A DNA stretch of 6,541 bases, taken from positions 1 through 6,541 of the forward strand of contig VFHG01000161.1 of NCBI GenBank assembly GCA_009392075.1. The letters run 5' to 3'. Position 1 is the stretch's first letter. Every line of letters begins with the position of its first letter. The stretch comes from SAR202 cluster bacterium (GTDB lineage: Bacteria; Chloroflexota; Dehalococcoidia; UBA3495). The notes under the pieces were generated by a model. That model had not been told where the DNA came from. It worked only from the letters and a program-made list of their open reading frames with translations, and searched no databases. The translations under genes were made by a program, and so were the position numbers. Shown piece after piece: positions 1-5,614 of this stretch.

Positions 1-529
1 GGGAGTACATGCGGCCGAACACGTCAAGCGCGTCGTTCCGCTGGTTCTCGCCCTCGATACCTGTCAATAGACCATAGGTCTCTAGGTTGCCTACGGAGGC
101 TACCGGAACGCCGTCCATGACCAAGGCTCGGGGAAGGCCGCGGCCAAAGTTAACGGCCGTCAGTACGTTCTCAGAGTTCGGGTCCAACTGTTTGGTGGCC
201 CGGCCCAACCAGCCTTCGGTCCCGATGATTTCCGGCTCACAGGTGTGCCAGATGTCCATGGAACGGAAATGGGAGTAGCTGGGAGTGGGGTATCCGATGC
301 CAACGAATATGGCCAGTTTGCCTTCGTCCCAGTATTTCTTCAGCGGACCCATGGTCGGGTGGAAGCCCAGCTCGTCATTGATAGGAATGATCTGGTCTTC
401 GGGAACCGCTAGGGTGGGACGGAAGTCCCGGTAGAAGCCGTTATTGCGAGGGATGACGCAGTTTAAGCCGTCATTTCCGCCGGACAGGGATAGTACGGCC
501 AGGACGGGATCTTTCTTGGTCTGAACCAT
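1..529 (-). CDS. DUF1501 family protein, N-terminal part (runs off left edge)
   Basis: The reverse strand reads open from an ATG at 529-527 to the window edge, giving 176 residues with no stop. The N-terminus contains SGGNDG (residues 16-21), followed by GYPTPSYSHFRSMDIWHT (79-96) and GTEGWLGR (103-110). These are the recognisable DUF1501 blocks; the family sits in the alkaline phosphatase/sulfatase-like superfamily, but its enzymatic role is largely unknown. Family members are usually around 400 residues, so more than half is missing. The start is fixed by AAGGAG five bases upstream. Many DUF1501 proteins carry a twin-arginine signal; here the core strand begins about nine residues in, with no RR motif or hydrophobic leader, so this copy looks cytoplasmic or is exported by other means. 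It follows the DUF1800 gene by 67 bases on the same strand, the usual partner order, and is probably co-transcribed with it. Confidence 0.88.
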   Translation of the reverse strand, partial: MVQTKKDPVLAVLSLSGGNDGLNCVIPRNNGFYRDFRPTLAVPEDQIIPINDELGFHPTMGPLKKYWDEGKLAIFVGIGYPTPSYSHFRSMDIWHTCEPEIIGTEGWLGRATKQLDPNSENVLTAVNFGRGLPRALVMDGVPVASVGNLETYGLLTGIEGENQRNDALDVFGRMYS

Positions 530-534
530 GATTT

Positions 535-540
535 CTCCTT
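535..540 (-). promoter_or_regulatory. Shine-Dalgarno site of the DUF1501 gene
   Basis: On the minus strand the sequence is AAGGAG, then AAATC, then ATG. The five-base spacing is good and supports 529 as the true start. This matters because it places the conserved SGGNDG block only 15 residues from the N-terminus and leaves no room for a signal peptide. Confidence 0.75.
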
Positions 541-596
541 ATGTGTTTTGATATCTCAAAGGTTAGTCAGCTTACCTCTACGGGACGGGCAAGGAC

Positions 597-2021
597 TTAC
601 TCGAACTGGAATTCGGCGGTGGCGGCAATCATCTGGAACATTTCACCGGAACGTCGAGTGAACTCGGACTGTTCGACATCCGTTCCGTGCGTCAGATCGC
701 CTTCTTTGGATGCGTGGGAGATCAATTGTCCCATGGTGTCGTCGGTTACGACCACAGGACCGGTCAGATCCAGGCAGCCATTAACGAACTGCTCCGGGCT
801 GATCTTATCGCCCAGGCCCATCAGTCGGTCAACAAGAATGCGGACGCCGTCCAACTCGGTGTTGCCCAAGATGTCTGAAGCGAAGTTGATGCGCTCAACC
901 AACGTGCCGCTGTCGATCCATTCGCGGCCTGTGTGCCAACCCTCAACGGTGGGCGGATTCATGATATCCATGCCCATATATTTAGGCTCTTGGGAAAGCT
1001 CGAACAAGCCGGGCTTGTAACCCTTGAACTCGCCGGTCATGCGGAGGAGGCTAACAACCATTTCAGTGGGGTTCTTGACCTTGGCATACCGGACCGCTTC
1101 GTCTTTGAAGAAGTCGGATGTGAACAGCACTTCCAACATCGCCTTAACGGAGTGGTCGGAATCCCAATAGGCCTTCTCCATGGCTTCGATGGCCGCCTGA
1201 TCGCGGGGCGGTGTCAGCCGCCATGCCGGAATCTGGGGCTCGTCAGCGACGAAGTAGTTGTACAGGTGCCGGGCGAGGAACCGGGCAGTGGCGGGCTGCC
1301 GGCAGACAATCTCGATAATATCGCTGCCATCCCAGTTACCGGTTTCGCCCAGGAAAGTTTTCTCAGAGTAGTCGTGGTCACCCGGATCGAACCGGAATTC
1401 CCAGGGGCTGCGGCCGTGGGGGAACGGAGGATAGGACGGGGCGACGTTCCAACCCGTGAATGCCCTGGCACAAACTTTGACGTCATCTTCGCTGTAGTTG
1501 AAGCCTTCGTCCATTCCAACACCCAGGGAGAAGAGCTCCAAAAGCTCACGGCCATAGTTCTCGTTCAGGTTGGCCTTGTGGCTCTCGGTATTGTCCAGGT
1601 AGTACATCATGCCGGGGTTGGTGGAGAGCTTGAACAGAAGATCGTCGAATTTGCCCATTCCGTCTTGGCGGAATATATCGACCATCAGTCCCATCTCTTG
1701 ACCGCTGTCAATCTTGCTGTGACCGGCACAGAAGATCATATGCCAGAAAAGCGCTACTTTCTCTTGTAGCTGGCGGGGGCTGTTGATCATGCGCCAGACC
1801 CATTGCTGCACGTTGTTTTCGATCGCGGCAGCTTCGTAGTACGAGGGGTTATAGCGAATAAGCAGGTCTTCCTCGACGGCCTCTTGGGTCTCGGGGTTGA
1901 GCAATTCTTGGACTACGCTGTCATAACCTTGGGATGCCTTAGCTTCGATCTCATCGCGGCTCGCCCCGAAACCGGCGCGGCGCAAGAGGTGGGCCATCAA
2001 GGCAATATCCTGTTCAGCCAT
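597..2021 (-). CDS. DUF1800 domain-containing protein
   Basis: This 474-residue protein has the full DUF1800 pattern. It opens with HLLRRAGFGAS (residues 11-21), has a QEKVALFWHMIF segment (86-97, the family's 'FWH' block), then NPGMMYYLDN (135-144), the signature NENYGRELLELFSLGVG (153-169), and a DDVKVCARAFTGW block at about 183-195. A later stretch contains NPPTVEGWHTGREW, also typical. The biochemical function of DUF1800 is unknown; it is very often encoded next to DUF1501, as here, which suggests the two act together. No signal peptide or membrane segment is visible, although some relatives are annotated as exported. The start is well supported: AGGAGGAG (2032-2025) precedes the ATG. The gene is complete, with TAA at 599-597. 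A near-consensus promoter lies about 145 bases upstream. Family assignment is firm; function is not. Confidence 0.93.
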   Translation of the reverse strand: MAEQDIALMAHLLRRAGFGASRDEIEAKASQGYDSVVQELLNPETQEAVEEDLLIRYNPSYYEAAAIENNVQQWVWRMINSPRQLQEKVALFWHMIFCAGHSKIDSGQEMGLMVDIFRQDGMGKFDDLLFKLSTNPGMMYYLDNTESHKANLNENYGRELLELFSLGVGMDEGFNYSEDDVKVCARAFTGWNVAPSYPPFPHGRSPWEFRFDPGDHDYSEKTFLGETGNWDGSDIIEIVCRQPATARFLARHLYNYFVADEPQIPAWRLTPPRDQAAIEAMEKAYWDSDHSVKAMLEVLFTSDFFKDEAVRYAKVKNPTEMVVSLLRMTGEFKGYKPGLFELSQEPKYMGMDIMNPPTVEGWHTGREWIDSGTLVERINFASDILGNTELDGVRILVDRLMGLGDKISPEQFVNGCLDLTGPVVVTDDTMGQLISHASKEGDLTHGTDVEQSEFTRRSGEMFQMIAATAEFQFE

Positions 2022-2141
2022 GTGCTCCTCCTAGGGGATGTGGATTAGATTGGACTTTGGGCGGTATTCCACCCCTAATTTGCGGCTACATGAATGAGGC
2101 ACACCGGGCATGGGTTGACCCCAGGCTCGAAGTACCCCTTA

Positions 2142-2157
2142 TGTAACATTGATTACA
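2142..2157. repeat. Inverted repeat TGTAA-N6-TTACA, candidate operator
   Basis: Two perfect five-base arms, TGTAA (2142-2146) and TTACA (2153-2157), flank six bases. This is the spacing of CRP/FNR-family half-sites (TGTGA-N6-TCACA), with one changed base per arm. The predicted leftward transcription start is near 2158, so the repeat would cover roughly +1 to +17 of the DUF1800/DUF1501 transcript, where a bound protein would normally repress. The sequence match is direct; regulator family and sign are inference. Confidence 0.4.
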
Positions 2158-2164
2158 AGGAAGA

Positions 2165-2193
2165 AATATAAACTAATGTGGAAGCAGTGTCAA
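2165..2193 (-). promoter_or_regulatory. Sigma70-type promoter for the DUF1800-DUF1501 operon
   Basis: On the minus strand there is a perfect -35 hexamer TTGACA (2193-2188), a 17-base spacer (the optimum), and a -10 hexamer TATATT (2170-2165) matching TATAAT at five of six positions. Transcription would start near 2158 and give a 5' leader of roughly 137 bases ahead of the DUF1800 start at 2021. It points at the only gene on that strand, which supports it. Not experimentally shown. Confidence 0.65.
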
Positions 2194-2362
2194 ATGATTT
2201 TGCGCTAGATGTTGTCGAAGCTAATGTGTGCCTGATCTACAACCGCAAAATCGAGCATTCTGGGCCAACTATTACCGGTCGAGCAATCTATTGGGAGTCG
2301 TTTTTGCGTAGCAGGCCCATTTCTGGACGGCTCAGCCCTGGCCGAAATCAATAATGACGCAA

Positions 2363-2377
2363 GAATTGTATCAATTC
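2363..2377. repeat. Inverted repeat GAATTG-TAT-CAATTC
   Basis: Perfect six-base arms are separated by three bases, a 15-base palindrome in the middle of the divergent region, about 140 bases upstream of the predicted rightward transcription start. It could be a dimeric regulator site. Six-base palindromes occur by chance in AT-rich DNA, so the support is weak. Confidence 0.25.
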
Positions 2378-2467
2378 CTGTCTGATTCGCACAGCCACAG
2401 ATCCGACGTAAACATCTATCATATATCAATAGTGCCGGTTACGTGCTCCATTAGCGGGCGATTTTTC

Positions 2468-2497
2468 TTGACATGATCCAAAATGCTTTGCTAGCAT
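2468..2497 (+). promoter_or_regulatory. Sigma70-type promoter for the prenyl synthase-hpnHGA operon
   Basis: A perfect -35 TTGACA (2468-2473) is followed after 18 bases by TAGCAT (2492-2497), four of six against TATAAT with the key first, second and last bases kept. A TG dinucleotide at 2489-2490, one base before the hexamer, forms an extended -10. Transcription would begin near 2504. That leaves only about 16 bases before the ATG at 2520, with no Shine-Dalgarno, or a leader of about 112 bases before the ATG at 2616. No comparable promoter was seen between the genes further along, so this probably drives the operon. Confidence 0.55.
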
Positions 2498-2499
2498 TT
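2481..2499. repeat. Inverted repeat AAATGCT-N5-AGCATTT over the -10 box, candidate operator
   Basis: Perfect seven-base arms (2481-2487 and 2493-2499) surround five bases (TTGCT). The repeat covers the spacer and the whole -10 element of the rightward promoter, the classic place for a repressor site. Its sequence differs from the repeat on the leftward promoter, suggesting separate regulators. Confidence 0.45.
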
Positions 2500-2569
2500 C
2501 AACCATCAACATCCATCGAATGCCGATGTACTCGATTCCACGCCTACTTAGGCGTCGTCTGAAATATCT

Positions 2570-2591
2570 TGGGCCGCCAGCTTGCGGCCCA
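2570..2591 (+). promoter_or_regulatory. GC-rich hairpin in the prenyl synthase leader; possible attenuator
   Basis: TGGGCCGC (2570-2577) and GCGGCCCA (2584-2591) form a perfect eight-base-pair stem with a six-base loop. Two bases later comes TTTTCTC, a weak T tract. It lies about 66-88 bases after the predicted transcription start and 25 bases before the ATG at 2616. If that ATG is used, the hairpin is in the untranslated leader and could act as a weak terminator/attenuator or affect ribosome access. If translation starts at 2520, it is coding sequence. Confidence 0.4.
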
Positions 2592-2615
2592 CCTTTTCTC
2601 CATAGAGAAGAGAGT

Positions 2616-3716
2616 ATGGTCGAAAACGACGGCGATCAGCAATCACACAGGAGACCGGACCTGGGGACAAAGCTTCCCGGTATGTTCTCCAGATATAAAA
2701 ACTCTGTGGAAAAGGAGCTCTATCGGGTTGTGCCTGACGCCGGGAATCGTAACGTCCCAAACAATGAGCCCTACCGGCTGCTCCGGTATCACCTAGGCTG
2801 GGTCGACCAGCAGGGCGAGCCGATGGATACATCGGTCACCCAAGGCAAAGCCCTCCGCCCAACTCTTTGCCTCTTTGCCTGCGACGCCCTTTCCGACGAT
2901 TATTCCAAGGCCCTGCCAGCGGCGGCCGCCCTTGAATTGATCCACAATTTCTCGTTGATCCACGACGATATTCAGGACCAGGATGTGGAACGGCGTCACC
3001 AGCCCACGGTGTGGCATCTCTGGGGAATCCCGAAAGCCCTTTGGTCGGGTAATGCCATGCAATGCACCGGCGACCTGGCGCTATTGGACGTTGCCGGGCA
3101 AAACGTAAACCCAGCAACAGTCTTGCAGGTCTCCGGAATCTTGACCAAGAGCTATTTGGAAATGATTCAGGGTCAATGCATGGACCTGAATTTCGAGTCC
3201 CGGACAGACATCAAATCAGACGAATACCTCTACATGATCGCATGTAAAACCGGAGCGTTGATCCGCGCCGGATTGGAGATTGGCGCGCTGCTGGCAACCG
3301 AGGATGCAGAGACCGTGAAGGCTTTTGCCGAATTCGGCGAACACTTGGGCCAGGCTTTTCAGGTAAGAGACGATTATCTCGGCATCTGGGGCGACCAGGC
3401 GACTTTAGGCAAAGCCACCGACAGCGATATACGCCGCCGGAAGAAGTCCTATCCGGTGGTATTCGCTTTGGAGCGGGCCAGCGGGCGCGCGATGGAAGAC
3501 CTTTTACGGATTTATGGGCAGGAGGAACTGGAGGAAGACGACGTGCAGCGGGTATTAGCCGTGCTGGACGAAGTCGGCTCGCAGGAAAATGCACAAAGAG
3601 TCACCGAAGCCGCCGCAGCCCGGGCTTTGGAGGCACTGAAGCCCGTATCGCTGCCGAAATGGGCTCAATCCGAAGCTGCGGATCTAGTTGATTTTCTTGC
3701 CCGAAGAGAATATTAA
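2616..3716 (+). CDS. Trans-polyprenyl diphosphate synthase (FPP/GGPP synthase-like)
   Basis: A polyprenyl synthetase that condenses isopentenyl diphosphate with allylic diphosphates. Numbered from the ATG at 2616 (366 residues), visible motifs are GKALRP (77-82), the first aspartate-rich motif DDIQD (117-121), KT (211-212), and the second aspartate motif DDYLGIWGD (252-260) followed by a basic DIRRRKKSYP block. The second motif is the DDxxGxxGD form seen in actinobacterial and Chloroflexota enzymes. Phe112, five residues before the first motif, and the lack of an insertion in that motif resemble short-chain (C15-C20) enzymes, so GGPP or FPP is the likely product. The frame opens earlier at 2520 (398 residues), but the extra 32 residues look non-conserved, have no ribosome site and span a strong hairpin. 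AGAAG lies five bases before 2616. The ATG at 2679 (345 residues) is also possible, since family similarity starts there. First gene of the hopanoid block; it probably supplies precursor. Confidence 0.9.
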   Translation: MVENDGDQQSHRRPDLGTKLPGMFSRYKNSVEKELYRVVPDAGNRNVPNNEPYRLLRYHLGWVDQQGEPMDTSVTQGKALRPTLCLFACDALSDDYSKALPAAAALELIHNFSLIHDDIQDQDVERRHQPTVWHLWGIPKALWSGNAMQCTGDLALLDVAGQNVNPATVLQVSGILTKSYLEMIQGQCMDLNFESRTDIKSDEYLYMIACKTGALIRAGLEIGALLATEDAETVKAFAEFGEHLGQAFQVRDDYLGIWGDQATLGKATDSDIRRRKKSYPVVFALERASGRAMEDLLRIYGQEELEEDDVQRVLAVLDEVGSQENAQRVTEAAAARALEALKPVSLPKWAQSEAADLVDFLARREY

Positions 3717-3725
3717 TCTTTCTTG

Positions 3726-3739
3726 TCACCTGTGGGTGA
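3726..3739 (+). other. Small hairpin between prenyl synthase gene and hpnH
   Basis: TCACC (3726-3730) and GGTGA (3735-3739) pair around a four-base loop in the 72-base gap after the prenyl synthase stop. There is no T tract after it, so it does not look like an intrinsic terminator and would not be expected to split the operon. It could be an mRNA processing or stability element, or chance. Confidence 0.2.
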
Positions 3740-3788
3740 ACGAACTCGACCAAATTTGGAATCCGCTGACCAATAAGGTATTACCGAT

Positions 3789-4844
3789 ATGACGACGATA
3801 AACAAAAAACGGGCCAAAAGACCTTTAGAGCTATCCACCCGACTGGCCAGCTACCTACTGAAGAACAAGATTAAAGGCAGAAAGAAGTTCCCGCTGGTGA
3901 CTATGCTTGAGCCCTTGGAGATGTGCAACCTGGCCTGTATCGGCTGTGGGCGCATCCGTGAATACAAACCGGTCTTGGACAAGATGATGCCGGTGGAGGA
4001 AGCCCTTGCGGCTGTCCGAGAGTCCGGCGCGCCTATCGTGTCCATCGCCGGGGGAGAACCAACCATACACCCGAGAATCGACCAGATCATCAATACCTTG
4101 GTCGCAGAAAAGTACTTCGTCTATTGCTGCACCAACGGCCTATTACTCGACCGGGTGATGGACAAGGTACCGCCGTCCAAGTATCTGTGTTGGGTGGTCC
4201 ATCTGGACGGCATGGAAGCGAAGCACGATGAGTCCGTGGACCGGGCTGGCGTCTTCAAAAAGGCTGTCGACGCGATACAGTCGGCCCTGGACCGAGGCTA
4301 CCGGGTCTGCACGAACTCTACCGTGTTCCGAACCAGCGACGTTGAAGACCTTACTGAGATGTTCCGTTTGGTGTCCGACATGGGGATCGAGGGGTCGATG
4401 ATCTCTCCGGGCTTCGACTTTGAAGACGCTCCAGACCAAGAAATGTTCCTAACCCGGCAGGAGTCACATGCGCTTTTCCAGGAACTCCTGTCGCCAGAGA
4501 ACACTAAAGGCGCAAATTTCTACAACAACCCCCTCTACTTGAATTTCCTTAAAGGCGAACGGGAGTACCAGTGCACCGCCTGGTCCAATCCGACCTATAC
4601 GGTGATGGGATGGAGGAAACCCTGTTACCCGTTGGCTGACGAGCATGTAGAACACGTTAGTGAGCTGTTTGACGAAGACATATGGGAGAAGTATGGAGTG
4701 GGTAAAGACCCGCGGTGCGACAATTGCATGATGCATTGCGGCTTCGAGTCGGCCACCATATTCGAAGCATTGAGGACACCCAAAGACTGGGCCACTTTGA
4801 TCAAATCCGGAGCTGCCCATAAGGGCGGCATCACGGCTGCCTAG
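3789..4844 (+). CDS. hpnH: HpnH, radical SAM adenosylhopane-forming enzyme
   Basis: A 351-residue radical SAM protein matching HpnH, which adds a 5'-deoxyadenosyl radical to hopene (diploptene) to make adenosylhopane, the first committed step to C35 side-chain hopanoids. The iron-sulfur motif is C46-x3-C50-x2-C53 within EMCNLACIGCGR, and the SAM-binding GGEP is at residues 88-91. The C-terminal region (HpnH-type, DUF3463) has C262, C279 and a CDNCMMHCGFE block with C310, C313 and C317, which may hold a second cluster or structural metal. Length is normal for the family. A short AAGG (3775-3778) ten bases before the ATG is the only ribosome site. The gene follows the prenyl synthase by 72 bases and precedes hpnG by eight. 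No key residue is missing. Family assignment is strong from motif pattern plus hpnG/hpnA context; the organism's actual product is inferred. Confidence 0.94.
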   Translation: MTTINKKRAKRPLELSTRLASYLLKNKIKGRKKFPLVTMLEPLEMCNLACIGCGRIREYKPVLDKMMPVEEALAAVRESGAPIVSIAGGEPTIHPRIDQIINTLVAEKYFVYCCTNGLLLDRVMDKVPPSKYLCWVVHLDGMEAKHDESVDRAGVFKKAVDAIQSALDRGYRVCTNSTVFRTSDVEDLTEMFRLVSDMGIEGSMISPGFDFEDAPDQEMFLTRQESHALFQELLSPENTKGANFYNNPLYLNFLKGEREYQCTAWSNPTYTVMGWRKPCYPLADEHVEHVSELFDEDIWEKYGVGKDPRCDNCMMHCGFESATIFEALRTPKDWATLIKSGAAHKGGITAA

Positions 4845-4852
4845 AGCCAAGA

Positions 4853-5584
4853 ATGTTGATCGTGGTTGCGAGCATGGAGCAAGAGTTGACCGGTCTCCGG
4901 CGCGAATTGCGCGAGATAGAAGACGCCACCGGAATCAACTCTCAGGTGGAGTTTCAGGTGTTGGGGGTTGGGCCGGAGCGGGCAGGCGAAGCCATGGCGG
5001 CCCTGCTTGAAAACCGGCTTTCCCGGCGTTCCAAGGTAGATGGGGTGTTGCTTGTTGGCGTAGCCGGAGGGGTTGACCCGGAATTGGAGACCGGAGACCT
5101 GTTGCTGGCTGACCGGCATGCCCTACAGAACGGAGCGTCCCAAGGCGCCGGACAGGCCATCAGACCTGACGCCGACATGCTCCAGTCCGCCCAAAAGGCG
5201 GCGCTGGAACTCTCGGTGCCAATCTTCAACGGCGGCTCGCTAACCGTTGACCATCTGGTCGCGGAACCACATGAGCGCGAGTCCCTTCGGACTGAATACC
5301 AGGTATATTGCGTCAACATGGAAGACTACCGGGCAGCCGAAGCGGCCCAAAATGCGGGGGTGCCGTTTCTTTCGGTCAGAGTTGTCTTAGACACGGCGAG
5401 TCAGAGGCTTCCGGGATATCTGCCTGGCCTGGCCAGATCGCGCTACAAAGTGGTAACCAAGATCCTGTTGATGCCCTGGCGTATCCCCACCATGCTGCGC
5501 TTGAAGCGGCAACTGCAATTATGCCAGGCCGTGCTGACCAACTTTGGCGTGTCTTACCTGAAGGTCACAGGAAATCTCGGGTAG
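4853..5584 (+). CDS. hpnG: HpnG, hopanoid-associated nucleoside phosphorylase
   Basis: A 243-residue protein of the purine nucleoside phosphorylase / MTA-SAH nucleosidase fold. In hopanoid producers HpnG removes adenine from adenosylhopane, leading to (phospho)ribosylhopane and then bacteriohopanetetrol. Visible elements are VASMEQEL near the N-terminus (4-12; acidic residues in the position of the nucleosidase catalytic Glu), GVAGGV (69-74), GD (81-82), VNMEDYRAAEAA (154-165, the ribose-binding Met-Glu segment) and VRVVLDTAS (175-183, with D180 in the position of the catalytic Asp). The C-terminal tail with MPWRIPTMLRLKRQ is typical of HpnG. The ATG is eight bases after the hpnH stop and has no clear Shine-Dalgarno, so translation is probably coupled to hpnH. 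Alone, the fold would not identify the substrate; placement between hpnH and hpnA does. Confidence 0.92.
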   Translation: MLIVVASMEQELTGLRRELREIEDATGINSQVEFQVLGVGPERAGEAMAALLENRLSRRSKVDGVLLVGVAGGVDPELETGDLLLADRHALQNGASQGAGQAIRPDADMLQSAQKAALELSVPIFNGGSLTVDHLVAEPHERESLRTEYQVYCVNMEDYRAAEAAQNAGVPFLSVRVVLDTASQRLPGYLPGLARSRYKVVTKILLMPWRIPTMLRLKRQLQLCQAVLTNFGVSYLKVTGNLG

Positions 5585-5614
5585 GGCCGGGTTTCCCAAA
5601 CGCCACTTTAAAAA

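Larger units (their letters stand above)
2022..2519. other. Divergent intergenic regulatory region
   Basis: About 500 bases separate the DUF1800 start from the earliest possible prenyl synthase start. The stretch is visibly richer in A and T than the genes on either side. It holds a leftward promoter (2165-2193), a rightward promoter (2468-2497) and three short perfect inverted repeats (2142-2157, 2363-2377, 2481-2499). The first and last repeats sit on the promoters. No convincing gene is seen. A 58-codon GTG-started plus-strand frame (2178-2354) and a 74-codon minus-strand frame (2429-2205) are open, but neither has a well-placed ribosome site or recognisable homology. I see no tRNA, riboswitch fold or transposon end. 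Confidence 0.6.

Noticed and set aside
541..1020. Plus-strand 159-codon frame antisense to the DUF1800 gene
   Set aside because: It lies opposite the C-terminal part of a well-matched DUF1800 gene, has no ribosome site, and its protein is low-complexity Ser/Arg/Pro with no family resemblance.
933..1769. Plus-strand 278-codon frame antisense to the DUF1800 gene
   Set aside because: It is long only because the opposite strand's codon bias suppresses stops. The minus-strand frame carries all the DUF1800 motifs and a strong Shine-Dalgarno.
2115..2145. Possible rightward promoter, TTGACC with TATGTA
   Set aside because: The spacer is 19 bases, the -10 matches only about half the consensus, and no convincing gene lies just downstream.
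2178..2354. 58-codon GTG-started plus-strand frame in the intergenic region
   Set aside because: The composition is protein-like, but the nearest purine-rich AAGGAAG is about 14 bases from the GTG, no family is recognised, and the frame contains the leftward -35 box. It could at most be a gene remnant.
2205..2429. Minus-strand 74-codon frame in the intergenic region
   Set aside because: No ribosome site and no recognisable motifs. It ends upstream of the leftward promoter, so that promoter would not transcribe it.
3717..3788. Possible terminator between the prenyl synthase gene and hpnH
   Set aside because: The only hairpin has a five-pair stem and no following T run, so the operon is probably continuous here.
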